A program made the position numbers and the translations under genes. This document shows, one piece after another, positions 44,751-53,975 of a stretch of 64,000 nt of DNA. The notes under the pieces were generated by a model. The model searched no databases. It had not been told where the DNA came from and worked only from the letters and a program-made list of their open reading frames with translations. Where the stretch lies: positions 124,001 to 188,000 of the forward strand of contig NZ_JADLZT010000008.1 in the NCBI RefSeq assembly GCF_015453285.1. Direction: 5' to 3'. Every line of letters begins with the position of its first letter. Position 1 is the first letter of the stretch. This DNA is from Lysobacter niastensis. GTDB taxonomy: Bacteria; Pseudomonadota; Gammaproteobacteria; Xanthomonadales; Xanthomonadaceae.

Positions 44751-46160
44751 ATGTCCCTCCGTACTTCCGCGATTGTTCCCTTGCTAGCCCTGGCGCTGAG
44801 TGCCGCCCACGCCGCACCGCCCCAGACGCTGCGCGTTGACATCCAGCACGGCGGCGACGCCAAGGGCGAGCACTACGCACTGGAGCGCGTGGTGGTGGAG
44901 CCGTTGCCGTGGCCGGGCAATCCGGCGCGGCCGATCGACGCCACCAACCGCGGTACGCAGAAATTCGAAGTCATCGATCCGGACAGCGGCCGCGTTCTGT
45001 ATTCGCGCGGCTATAGCACCGTCTTCGGCGAGTGGCAGACCACCGACGAGGCGAAGGAGATGCAGCGCAGCTTCCAGGAGTCGCTGCGCTTCCCGATGCC
45101 GGCGAAACCGGTGCTGGTGAAGGTGTACAACCGCGATGCCGGCAATGGCTTCGCATCGCAATGGTCGGTGCGGGTGGACCCGCAGGCGCTGGACGTGGAG
45201 CGCGCCTCGCGGCCGGCCCCGGCCAAGCCGATCGCGATCCGCCACAACGGAGACCCGGCCCACAAGGTCGACCTGCTGCTGCTCGGCGACGGTTACACCG
45301 CAGGTGAGATGAAGAAGTTCGAGGCACGTGCGCGTGCGCTGGCCGACCGGCTTTTCGCTGTGTCGCCATTCAAGGAGCGCGCGGCCGACTTCAACGTCTG
45401 GGCGCTGGCGTTGCCGGTGCCCGAGTCCGGTGTCAGCCGGCCGTCCACCGGCGTGCATCACGTGTCCGCGACCGGTGCGCGCTACGACATCTTCGGCAGC
45501 GAACGTTACGTGCTGACGCTCGACAACCGCGCGTTCCGCGAAGCGGCCCAGTACGCGCCGTACGACGCGGTCGAGATCATGGTGAACGGCGAGACCTATG
45601 GCGGCGGTGGCATCTTCAACCAGTTCAGCACGGTGGCGGCCGACAACGACTGGCGCGACTACGTGTTCGTGCACGAGTTTGGCCACCACTTCGCGGGTCT
45701 GGCCGACGAGTACTACACCTCGCCGGTCGAATACGCCGCCGTCGACACGCCGCGCGTCGAACCGTGGGAGCCCAACGTCACCGCGCTCCTCGATCCCCGC
45801 CACCTGAAGTGGCAGGACCGCGTGACCGCGGCAACGCCGGTTCCGACGCCGTGGCCGAAAGCGCAGTTCGAGGCGCACCAGCGCGATGTCCAGGCACGCC
45901 GCAAGCAGCTGCGCGCCGATCGCAGGCCGGAGGCGGAGATGAGCGCGCTGTTCCGCGAGGAACAGGCGTACTCCGATGCGCTGTTCGCCGAGGCCCCGCA
46001 GCGCAATGCGATCGGTGCCTTCCAGGGCGCCAACTACTCGGCGACCGGCTACTACCGCCCGCAGATGCAATGCATGATGTTCACCCGCGCCGACGCGTTC
46101 TGCGACGTCTGCGCACACGCGATCGACCAGATCATCGATCTGTACAGCGCGGAGAATTGA
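44751..46160 (+). CDS. Secreted M64-family metallopeptidase
   Basis: The 469-residue protein has a signal peptide to about residue 21 and a catalytic domain with HEFGHHFAGLADEYY at residues 308-322, the HExxH zinc site of the IgA-peptidase M64 family. An N-terminal beta-rich domain (YALERVVVEPLPWPG) precedes it. It is expected in the periplasm or outside the cell, cleaving proteins of unknown identity. ATG 44751 has AGGAG a few bases before it; a 13-codon longer frame begins at 44712. Confidence 0.88.
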   Translation: MSLRTSAIVPLLALALSAAHAAPPQTLRVDIQHGGDAKGEHYALERVVVEPLPWPGNPARPIDATNRGTQKFEVIDPDSGRVLYSRGYSTVFGEWQTTDEAKEMQRSFQESLRFPMPAKPVLVKVYNRDAGNGFASQWSVRVDPQALDVERASRPAPAKPIAIRHNGDPAHKVDLLLLGDGYTAGEMKKFEARARALADRLFAVSPFKERAADFNVWALALPVPESGVSRPSTGVHHVSATGARYDIFGSERYVLTLDNRAFREAAQYAPYDAVEIMVNGETYGGGGIFNQFSTVAADNDWRDYVFVHEFGHHFAGLADEYYTSPVEYAAVDTPRVEPWEPNVTALLDPRHLKWQDRVTAATPVPTPWPKAQFEAHQRDVQARRKQLRADRRPEAEMSALFREEQAYSDALFAEAPQRNAIGAFQGANYSATGYYRPQMQCMMFTRADAFCDVCAHAIDQIIDLYSAEN

Positions 46161-46269
46161 GCCGGCATGCATGGCTTCATGCTCCCCCGCCTTTTTCCGG
46201 CGTCCTCTTGACGTCGAACTGACCGGCGTCGCGCTATACGTCAGCGCACGGCCGCGGCAGGAGAAGGGC

Positions 46270-46716
46270 ATGCGCAGGATCCTCATGGCGATGGGCTCGC
46301 TGTTCGTCGGTGTAGCGTGCGTGCCTGTCTCCGCGCAGCAGGTGACCGGAGCGCATGACGTGCTGCAGGGCCACTGGACCGCGACGCAGGCTGTACGCGA
46401 TGGGCAGGCGGCCGGCGACGTCGTCGGGCATCGGATCACCTTCGAAGGTGATCGCTTCCGCATCGAGTCCGGCGAGGGCAAGCCGCTGCACGAAGGAACG
46501 TTCCTCGACGATCGCCACGCGGTTCCGTCGTCGATCGACTTCACGCATGCGCAAGGCACGCTGAAGGGCAAGACGTGGCGGGGCATCTACGCTGTCGAAG
46601 GCGACACGCTGAAGGTGTGCGACAACGCTCCCGACCTCGCCAGGCCGCGACCGGCGGCATTCGAGGCCTGCACCCGGACGGGTTATGTGCTGATCACGTT
46701 CCGGCGCGCCCGCTGA
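46270..46716 (+). CDS. Exported small protein, TIGR03067-like
   Basis: The 148-residue product has a signal peptide (to about SAQ at residue 23) and a beta-barrel-like domain beginning LQGHWTATQAVRDGQ with TWRGIYAVEGDTLKVCDN, a pattern seen in TIGR03067 proteins. The function is unknown. It lies three bases from the convergent TPR gene's stop. Confidence 0.65.
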   Translation: MRRILMAMGSLFVGVACVPVSAQQVTGAHDVLQGHWTATQAVRDGQAAGDVVGHRITFEGDRFRIESGEGKPLHEGTFLDDRHAVPSSIDFTHAQGTLKGKTWRGIYAVEGDTLKVCDNAPDLARPRPAAFEACTRTGYVLITFRRAR

Positions 46717-46719
46717 CCA

Positions 46720-48291
46720 TCAGAAAGAGGTGTTGTCTCCGTAGATCGCATAGCGACCGATGCGTCCCACCTTCGCCACGGCCGCCTGCACGTCTTTCCG
46801 CGCGAGCAGCGCCTCGCGCGCTGCCCGCGCATCGACGTCGCCGGGAAGCGGCTCGGGCAGGAGGTAGCCCTGCAGCCATTCCAGCATGCCGCCGCGATCC
46901 TCGGGCGAGGCGAGCTGCCTCATGACCTGGCCCGCGGCTTCGTCGAGTTCGCCTGCGCGGAGCAGGGCTTCGAGATAGACGGCCTGCCCGTCGTCGCGGT
47001 GATCGCGCAGGTAGGCGAGCGCGCGGCGTGCATCACGTGTCCGTCCGCTCTGCCGTGCGGCGCAGAGCCGTACGTTGTTCTCCACCATGCGGCCGAAGCC
47101 GCTGATCGCATCGCCTGCCTTGTCGATGGCCTGCAGGGCATCGACGGGCCGATCGAGGCTGCAATAGAGCGTGCCCAGGTTGAGGGCCTGGCTCACGTTG
47201 ACGCCGCCATCCTCGGTGAGCTGGCTGGCCCGGACCATCTCGGCCAGCGCTTCGTCGTCGCGGCCCAGTCGCCGCAGCGCCATGGCCCGGTTGTTCATCA
47301 CCCACACCTGCTCTTCGATGTCCTTGAAGGCCGGCGCGTCGACCGGCGCCTCGGCAACGGCGGCCAGGGACCGGTCGGCCAACGCGACGGCCTCCTCGTG
47401 CATGCCGACGGTCAGCAGCGCATACGTCAACTGCATGCGCAGCTCGAGGTTGTCGGGCTGCAGGCCGGTCTGCTGATGCAGCTCCTCTACTCTCCGCTGC
47501 GCAGCGAGGAGCGGGTCGAAGGCCGAGGCGTCGGCGTCGATGGCTGCGTCGAAGCGCATGTCGCTGCGCAGTCGCACCAGGTCCAGCGGGTCGTCGATGC
47601 GCCGGACCGCCGCGCGAACGCCGTCCATGTCGCCGCGCTCGGCGCGGGCCACGGCCAGGCTGTACCAGGCGGCGCTGTCGCCGCCTCCGGTCGTCTTCCA
47701 GTTGGCGTCGAACAGCGCCTGCAGCAGTTTCAGCCGCACCGGCGAATCGAAGTCGAGCGAATTGCGCAGGCGGTGGATGTGGCTTTCATCGACGTTGGGC
47801 AGCAGCTGCGGCCAGCGTTCGATGACCTCGGTGAAGGCCGTGGCGGCCTCCTCGACGCGATCCAGGTCGTACTCCAGGTACGACAATCGATACCAGTCGT
47901 CGGGATCGGAGTCGGCATAGCTGGTGGCGAGACGGTACAGGTCGCGGGCGCGTTCGGTCTTATCGAGTTTGACCGCCATCCAACCCGCCGTGGACAACGC
48001 GGTGCGCTGCTCGCTATCGGATAGGAGCGCGAACATCGGGTCGGCGAATACCTCGGCGAAGGCCTGGTCGGCGTTGCGATAGTTCTCTTCGCGCGCCATC
48101 GCATGCGCGGACGCGAGGCGCTGGCGGAAGAACCGGGAGCGCATGTCGGCGTCGCCGCCCGTATTGTTCGATGTCGTCGATGTCGTCGATGTCGTCGATG
48201 TGGCCGGGGCGTTGTCCGCCCATGCACGGGCCGGACCGATGCCCGCACAGGCCAGGCCGATCGCGAACGCCAGAGCGCCGTATCCCTTCAT
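46720..48291 (-). CDS. Exported TPR-repeat protein
   Basis: The 523-residue protein has a signal peptide ending near AWA and then a low-complexity Ser/Thr stretch (three STT units), followed by multiple helical TPR-like repeats to the C terminus. It resembles NfrA/PgaA-type periplasmic TPR scaffolds without a beta-barrel. The partner is unknown. The STT stretch comes from a nine-base microsatellite, so length variation in frame is possible. Confidence 0.7.
   Translation of the reverse strand: MKGYGALAFAIGLACAGIGPARAWADNAPATSTTSTTSTTSNNTGGDADMRSRFFRQRLASAHAMAREENYRNADQAFAEVFADPMFALLSDSEQRTALSTAGWMAVKLDKTERARDLYRLATSYADSDPDDWYRLSYLEYDLDRVEEAATAFTEVIERWPQLLPNVDESHIHRLRNSLDFDSPVRLKLLQALFDANWKTTGGGDSAAWYSLAVARAERGDMDGVRAAVRRIDDPLDLVRLRSDMRFDAAIDADASAFDPLLAAQRRVEELHQQTGLQPDNLELRMQLTYALLTVGMHEEAVALADRSLAAVAEAPVDAPAFKDIEEQVWVMNNRAMALRRLGRDDEALAEMVRASQLTEDGGVNVSQALNLGTLYCSLDRPVDALQAIDKAGDAISGFGRMVENNVRLCAARQSGRTRDARRALAYLRDHRDDGQAVYLEALLRAGELDEAAGQVMRQLASPEDRGGMLEWLQGYLLPEPLPGDVDARAAREALLARKDVQAAVAKVGRIGRYAIYGDNTSF
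48170..48196. repeat. Nine-base coding microsatellite
   Basis: Three perfect GATGTCGTC units, encoding repeated Ser-Thr-Thr on the minus strand; the unit length preserves the frame. Confidence 0.9.
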
Positions 48292-48553
48292 GCCGCCCCC
48301 ATCCTGGACGCCCCTCCCCACGGGAGGCGTTGTACGAAGTGTGTCGCGGGCAGGGCGTACTGTCGATGGCACCGCACGGGATGCGGGCGGAGGTCGTCCT
48401 GGCGCGTCATCCCGCCCGCGGGATGCTCACTCCCTGTTTGCCGGCCTACTCCGCGCCGCCGGCGTCACCAGATCATTCCCTGCCGCTGGCGTCCCAGACC
48501 CATCTCATGCCGGGCGCCGGCGTTCATTCACTCCCCCAAGTCAGGTAATCCCC

Positions 48554-49300
48554 ATGAGCAAGCTCGCAGGAAAAGTGGCCGTCGTGACCGGTGCGTCCAA
48601 GGGCATCGGCGCCGCCATCGCCACCGCATTGGCCGCCGAAGGCGCGGCCGTCGTCGTCAACTACGCCTCCAGTCAGGAGGCGGCCGACAAGGTCGTCGCG
48701 GGCATCACCGCTTCTGGTGGCAAGGCCATCGCCGTGCGCGGCGACGTGTCGAAGCAGGCCGAGGCGCAGGCCATCATCGATACCGCCGTGAAGCAGTTCG
48801 GCCGGCTCGACATCCTCGTCAACAACTCCGGCGTCTACCAGTTCGCCCCGCTGGAGGAGATCACCGAAGACGACTTCCATCGCCACTTCAACATCAACGT
48901 GCTCGGCCTGTTGCTGACCACGCAGGCGGCGGCCAAGCACATGGGCGAAGGCGGAAGCGTGATCAACATCGGCTCGCTGGTGACGCGCATCGTGCCGCCG
49001 GGCAGCGCGGTCTACACGGGCACCAAGGGCGCGGTCGACGCCATCACCGGCGTGCTCTCGCGTGAGCTTGGTCCGCGCAAGATCCGCGTAAACGCCATCA
49101 ACCCCGGCATGGTCGAAACCGAAGGCACGCACGCCGCGGGCTTCATCGGTTCGGACTTCCACTCCAGCGCCGCCGCGCAGACGCCGCTGGGCCGCATCGG
49201 CCAACCGGGCGACATCGCTTCGATCGCGGTGTTCCTCGCGTCCGATGACGCCGGCTGGCTCACCGGCGAGCAGCTGTTCGCCGCGGGCGGCGCGCGCTGA
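48554..49300 (+). CDS. Short-chain dehydrogenase/reductase
   Basis: The 248-residue protein has the SDR NAD(P) site TGASKGIG near residue 12, the structural NNSG motif, catalytic serine in INIGSLVT and the YTGTK active-site Tyr-Lys, with NPGMVETEG typical of FabG-like classical SDRs. Substrate is not predictable. ATG 48554 gives the usual SDR length; a longer frame upstream is not family-like. Monocistronic by appearance. Confidence 0.9.
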   Translation: MSKLAGKVAVVTGASKGIGAAIATALAAEGAAVVVNYASSQEAADKVVAGITASGGKAIAVRGDVSKQAEAQAIIDTAVKQFGRLDILVNNSGVYQFAPLEEITEDDFHRHFNINVLGLLLTTQAAAKHMGEGGSVINIGSLVTRIVPPGSAVYTGTKGAVDAITGVLSRELGPRKIRVNAINPGMVETEGTHAAGFIGSDFHSSAAAQTPLGRIGQPGDIASIAVFLASDDAGWLTGEQLFAAGGAR

Positions 49301-49365
49301 CGCAACAGGGCGGGGCGAAGGCATCTGTCTTCGCCTCGCCGCGGGAGCGATGCGGCCCGCGAGGG

Positions 49366-50139
49366 TCAGATCTCCCCGAGGATCCGCTGCTGCTCGCGGT
49401 CGAAGGTCGCCTGGTCGATCAGGCCGTCGGTCATCAGCTGGCGCAGGCGGGCAAGGCGCTCTTCCAACGGGCCCTTGCCCGTCGCCGGCAGTGACGCCTT
49501 GCCCTGCAGGCCGTCGTGGATCGCGGCAACCGCGAACACGCGGTCGAAGATCATCTGATAGAGCTCGGCATATCGGTACTTGTAGCTCTTCCAGCCTTTC
49601 GTCTGCGGCATCAGGTCCATGCCGGCGAAATCCTCCGTCGCCAGCAGCTTCTTCTGCGCGTCGAACACCGAAACGGTGATGTCGTACTTGAACGACGGAC
49701 GGAAGCCGCCGAAGTCGAAGCGCCAGTCACGCAGGTTGACGACCATGGCCAGGCCGTCAGTGGCTAATGGCATGGCGTGCATGCCGGTGTCCACCGACGA
49801 ACCTATCGGCGTGACGTGATAGACAGGCTTGAATCCGGCCGTGGCGAACCCGAGCCGCAGCCGCTCGCCGAGGTAGGCCGACATGGTGCTGCCGTCATGG
49901 GTGCCGTGGCTGATCGGGATGCCATAGAGCTCGCGCGAGACACCCTCGAAATCCTCGCGCTTGTCGCCGTTGAGCACGTAAGGCCGGTTGTCGATCACTG
50001 TCAGGCCGATGGGCTGGGCCGCGGCCGACGTAATCGGCACCCGCATCGCGGTGCCCTCGGCCGTCAACTTGACCGCCATGGCGGCCGGTGAGGCGATGGC
50101 CAGCGCGAATGTCAGCGCGAGCGCGTAGCTGGAACGCAT
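49366..50139 (-). CDS. Exported protein with C-terminal SHOCT-like domain
   Basis: From ATG 50139 the 257-residue product has a signal peptide ending near PAAMA, a beta-rich middle (FKYDITVSVFDAQKKLL), and a final helical hairpin, LEERLARLRQLMTDGLIDQATFDREQQRILGEI, the SHOCT (short C-terminal) domain, which mediates protein association. The function is unknown. A longer in-frame start at 50232 lacks a signal. Confidence 0.75.
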   Translation of the reverse strand: MRSSYALALTFALAIASPAAMAVKLTAEGTAMRVPITSAAAQPIGLTVIDNRPYVLNGDKREDFEGVSRELYGIPISHGTHDGSTMSAYLGERLRLGFATAGFKPVYHVTPIGSSVDTGMHAMPLATDGLAMVVNLRDWRFDFGGFRPSFKYDITVSVFDAQKKLLATEDFAGMDLMPQTKGWKSYKYRYAELYQMIFDRVFAVAAIHDGLQGKASLPATGKGPLEERLARLRQLMTDGLIDQATFDREQQRILGEI

Positions 50140-50305
50140 GGATACCCTCCCCGTGGGTATGTGTGGCGGACCGAATGATAAGTCGGAGTTTCGCCTATCC
50201 GTGCTGGCGGGTGCCCATCCGCTTGCCGCCATCCCCGCGAACGCATACGGTTAGCCGTCGCGCGTTCATGGGGATGGGCGCGCACCCAGACAGCCGGGGA
50301 CGACC

Positions 50306-51721
50306 ATGGTCAGTCGCAAGGGATGGGCCGCGCTCGGCGTGGCCTTCGGGCTCAGCGCGTGCGGGGGCATGGGCAAGTCCGCGGAAGAGCGTATCGGCGA
50401 TGCAATGCCGCCGGGCAGCGAGGTGCTGGCCGCCAAGGCGCGGCTTGATGCGCTGGGACGACAGCAAGGCGTCGACCTGCGCACCATCGAAACCGAGTAC
50501 CAGGCGCGGCTGACGAATCGCGTCGTCGACTGCGCGCACGGCTACCGGCCGTCGATGTTCTCCAGCAGTGAACGCATCCGCACGGCGCTGACCGACAAGG
50601 ACTGCTTCACCCGCACCGATGCAGCGCTGCACGACTGGATCATGTATCGCCGCATCGGTGCACTGCTGTCGGCGCCGCCGCTGCGGCCGCTGCCAAAGAC
50701 GACGCCGGCGATGATCGTCGCCGCCGACCGCATCCAGGGCGCTACTTTCGCCGAGCGTGCAGGCGTCGCCGTGTTCGAGCTGTCCAGGCGCTTCCAGGTC
50801 GTCGACATCGCCAGCCGCGCCACGATCAGCGAGGGTGAGACAGACGGATCGCCGCCCGTGTCGGTATCGCCCAACGGCCGGTTGTTCGTGGCGGGGCAGG
50901 GCAGCGACGCACAGGTGCGCGATGCCGCGACCGGCGAGGCACTGGCGACGTTCACGGGCGTGCGGCCCTACCAGTTCCACTGGGTCCACGACACCGGCGC
51001 GATCTTCTGGCCGCGTCGTCCCGCCGAGGACGGCGGGCGCACGCGGATGGAACCGGTGTACCTGGATTTCACCAGTGGCCGGGAAACGCGCATCCCGATG
51101 ACCGGCATGGAGGTGGACCGCGTCGTGCCCGTTCCGGGCCAGGCCGCTCGGTTCGCGGTGTTCCTCAACAACCGCGTCGGCACTGTGCAACTTCGCCAGG
51201 CAGCGCAGGGCTGGGACGCGCAACTGCTGTCCGAGAGCGTGCTGTCCACCAACGGTTGGGATCGAGGTGCCGCGTTGACCGCGGACGGCCGCACGTTCTT
51301 CGGCACGCGCGAGTCGCTGCAACTGGTATCGCTCGACGCGATGCTGTCGCGCACGGTGACGCTGAAGCCGCTGCGCCTGGTGGCTGCGGTGGCGACCCCG
51401 GACCCGGACCAGGTATTGGTGCGCGGCTTTTTCGAAGGCGCGCCCGACATGGGGTACGAGGACTACGTGTATTCGATCGGCCAGCGCACGCTGGCGAAAG
51501 TCGAGCGCGATCGACAGCAGTCGGGCTGGATCATCTACATCCCCGCACTACAAAGAAACGCTGTCGTCGACGGCAGCAGGATCGCGCTGCTCGAGCGCCT
51601 TCCCGTGGCGCTGGCGGCCGATGTCGATCCGTATCTCGAACAGCGGGCGCAGGAGCTCGCCGACATGGTCAAAGCGCGTCGCAACGTGATGCTGGGTGCG
51701 ACGCAGCAGGCGCCGAACTGA
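50306..51721 (+). CDS. Beta-propeller-like lipoprotein
   Basis: The 471-residue protein starts with a lipoprotein signal (lipobox FGLSAC, Cys19) and continues with repeated short beta-strand blocks including PPVSVSPNGRLFVAGQGSDAQVRDAATGEAL, which resembles a WD40/YVTN-type propeller blade. It is likely attached to the inner leaflet of the outer membrane facing the periplasm. Function unknown. The gene stands alone between divergent and co-directional neighbours. Confidence 0.7.
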   Translation: MVSRKGWAALGVAFGLSACGGMGKSAEERIGDAMPPGSEVLAAKARLDALGRQQGVDLRTIETEYQARLTNRVVDCAHGYRPSMFSSSERIRTALTDKDCFTRTDAALHDWIMYRRIGALLSAPPLRPLPKTTPAMIVAADRIQGATFAERAGVAVFELSRRFQVVDIASRATISEGETDGSPPVSVSPNGRLFVAGQGSDAQVRDAATGEALATFTGVRPYQFHWVHDTGAIFWPRRPAEDGGRTRMEPVYLDFTSGRETRIPMTGMEVDRVVPVPGQAARFAVFLNNRVGTVQLRQAAQGWDAQLLSESVLSTNGWDRGAALTADGRTFFGTRESLQLVSLDAMLSRTVTLKPLRLVAAVATPDPDQVLVRGFFEGAPDMGYEDYVYSIGQRTLAKVERDRQQSGWIIYIPALQRNAVVDGSRIALLERLPVALAADVDPYLEQRAQELADMVKARRNVMLGATQQAPN

Positions 51722-51793
51722 ATGACCGATTGAACGGAAGCGTCATGCATGCAGCGTAGGATGGATGCCCGCGACGCGACGGCCTCCACCACC

Positions 51794-52420
51794 ATGCGAT
51801 ACCCGCTGGTCATCTTCGACTTCGACGGCACGCTGGCCGACTCATTTCCGTTCTTCCTGCAGGCGCAATACGCGCTGGCGGAGCGGCACGGGTTCGCGCC
51901 GATCGCCAGCGATCGCGTGGATGCCTTGCGTCGCCTCGGAACGCGCGAGCTGATGCGCGAGCTGAACGTGCCGGCGTGGAAGCTGCCGATCGTCGCCACG
52001 GACTTCATCCGGGCGATGCGCGAAGCGCCGCCGGTGCCGCTGTTTCCGGGTGTCGCGCAAGCGCTGGCGCATCTGCACGAAGGCGGCGTGCGCCTGGCGA
52101 TCCTGACGTCCAACTCGGTGGACAACGTCCGCCGCGTGCTCGGCGAAGAGCTTGCGGGGACGATCGAACTGTTCGACGGCGGCGCCCACATGCTCGGCAA
52201 GCACAGCCGCCTCGCGCGCCTGATCCGACGCGCGGGTGCCGAACGTTCGCAGGCGGTCTACGTCGGCGACCAGCTCAGCGACCACGAAGCCGCGCGCCGC
52301 GCCGGGATCGCCTTCGCTGCGGTCGGATGGGGGTACACCCATGCCGACTCACTGCGCGCAGCCAATCCCGAGGAATTCCTGGCCGAGGTTGCCGAGCTGC
52401 GGCGGTTCGCCGGCGGCTGA
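51794..52420 (+). CDS. HAD-superfamily phosphatase, phosphoglycolate phosphatase-like
   Basis: The 208-residue protein shows HAD motif I DFDGTLADS at residue 8, motif II ILTSNSVDN, and motif IV YVGDQLSDHEAARRAG, and an alpha-helical cap between motif I and II (subfamily I). It resembles Gph-like phosphoglycolate phosphatases. ATG 51794 places motif I near the N terminus; a frame from 51749 adds 15 residues without similarity. Confidence 0.88.
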   Translation: MRYPLVIFDFDGTLADSFPFFLQAQYALAERHGFAPIASDRVDALRRLGTRELMRELNVPAWKLPIVATDFIRAMREAPPVPLFPGVAQALAHLHEGGVRLAILTSNSVDNVRRVLGEELAGTIELFDGGAHMLGKHSRLARLIRRAGAERSQAVYVGDQLSDHEAARRAGIAFAAVGWGYTHADSLRAANPEEFLAEVAELRRFAGG

Positions 52421-52454
52421 CACTCCGCTCCGGTGGATGCGGGTGTCGGCGGAC

Positions 52455-53366
52455 TCAGCCGCCACCCTCGGCGTCCGGCGGGGGCGGAGGATCGGGCGGC
52501 TGGCAGAGGGCGCACGTACCGCCCCAGTGGTCGTCGTCCGCCTGGGCCAGCGTGCGCTCGATATAGCCCTGCCGACTACGCATCAGCGTGTCGTTGCGAG
52601 CGCCGTAGCGCACGGCGGCCTCGTACAGCACGGCCGCATTCTCGATTGGGCCACCCGCCAGGTTCAGTGTCGCCCAGTCCTGCAGCAGGTTGGCGACGAT
52701 GGGGTCGGTGGGGCGGACGAACTGCAGGCGTTCGTGCAACTGGTAGCTCAGCGCGACATGCAGTTGCCACGCAGTCACCGGCTTGCCGTCGTTGCCGGGC
52801 GGCATGGCCTTGGGCATGGGCGGAACCAGTGCCGGTTCAAAGGCGACGCCGGCCACCGAATGGCCCTTGAGGTAAGCACGGTCGCTGGCGATCGCGAGCT
52901 TGGCCTGCAGGATGCGTGCGTGCAGCCACTCCGTACCCAGGTGCTCATTGCGGTTACGCTGGATGCCGATGCGGATCCAGCGCAAGGCGACGGCATCGTG
53001 ACCGGCAAGCTCCAGGGCGGTGCCCAGGTTCGCGGCGGTCTCGTGGTGGCCGGGGAAGCGCCGTTCGACGAAGAGGAAATGGCGCACGGCCGCGGCGTAC
53101 TGGCCCTGGTAGATCAGCAGCACCCCGAGGTCGGTCAGGTGGGCGAAGTCCGGCTTGGCGCGGGCGTTCGCGATGGTCTGCCGGGCCTCCCTGTTCCAGG
53201 AGTCGCGCCGGTCCTGTCCGAACGTCCAGTCGGCGAACTCCTGCCCCACGAACCACTCCGGTTCGAACCGCCGTCCCGTGTTGTCGGTGGCCACCGTGTT
53301 GATGCAGGCCATGGCCGCAGGCGCGAATCCGAGCAGCATCGCGCAGGCCAAACTCCGTATGCGCAT
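52455..53366 (-). CDS. Exported TPR-like protein
   Basis: The 303-residue product has a signal peptide (LLGFAPAAMA), then helical repeats (LTDLGVLLIYQGQYAAAVRHF, ETAANLGTALELAGHDAVALRW) and a Pro-rich C-terminal tail with CALC. It is likely periplasmic. No specific family is recognised. ATG 53366 is chosen for the signal peptide. Confidence 0.65.
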   Translation of the reverse strand: MRIRSLACAMLLGFAPAAMACINTVATDNTGRRFEPEWFVGQEFADWTFGQDRRDSWNREARQTIANARAKPDFAHLTDLGVLLIYQGQYAAAVRHFLFVERRFPGHHETAANLGTALELAGHDAVALRWIRIGIQRNRNEHLGTEWLHARILQAKLAIASDRAYLKGHSVAGVAFEPALVPPMPKAMPPGNDGKPVTAWQLHVALSYQLHERLQFVRPTDPIVANLLQDWATLNLAGGPIENAAVLYEAAVRYGARNDTLMRSRQGYIERTLAQADDDHWGGTCALCQPPDPPPPPDAEGGG

Positions 53367-53539
53367 CAAGGTCCCCGGCTGATCCGCCGTCCCCACGGCG
53401 TCGACCGAGTGTGCGGGCAATGCACCACGGGTGTCGATGCTGGCGGCGGCCGCTCGCTCACCGCCCGGCCGTTGGTGAGGGCAGGCGGCAGGCGGCCCGT
53501 GACGAGCCCGTCTGCGCCGGTCTTTCCAGGAGAACGGCC

Positions 53540-53950
53540 ATGACCATCCGCGGCAGCTGCCTGTGCGGCACCGTGCGCTACCAGATCGAAGGGCCGTTCG
53601 CGGGGGCCGGCCATTGCCATTGTTCGATGTGCCAGAAGGCGCACGGGGCGGCGTTTGCGACCTGGGGGTTCGTCGACCCGGAGGATTTCCGCTGGAAGGC
53701 CGGCAAGGCCGCCGTCACCGCCTATCCGTCGTCGCCGGGACGCGAGCGGCTGTTCTGCAGCAAGTGCGGCTCGCCGGTTGCCGCGATGCACAACGGCAAG
53801 GTCTCGGAGGTGGTGCTCGGATCGGTGGACGGCGACCCGGGAGTGCGGCCGCGCGAGCACATCTTCATGGAGTCAAATGCGTGCTGGCACACGATCACGG
53901 ACGAACTGCCGCAGTTCGAGCGCTGGCCCCCGGGATTGGGGCCGATGTGA
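53540..53950 (+). CDS. GFA-family (glutathione-dependent formaldehyde-activating-like) protein
   Basis: The 136-residue protein has the zinc-binding cysteine pattern GSCLCGTVRYQ, HCHCSMCQKAHG and FCSKCGSPV of the GFA family. Most members outside the founding enzyme have unknown substrates. Its ATG has AGGAGAACGGCC just before it. Confidence 0.9.
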   Translation: MTIRGSCLCGTVRYQIEGPFAGAGHCHCSMCQKAHGAAFATWGFVDPEDFRWKAGKAAVTAYPSSPGRERLFCSKCGSPVAAMHNGKVSEVVLGSVDGDPGVRPREHIFMESNACWHTITDELPQFERWPPGLGPM

Positions 53951-53975
53951 ACGTGCCGGACGCGATACGCGCGGC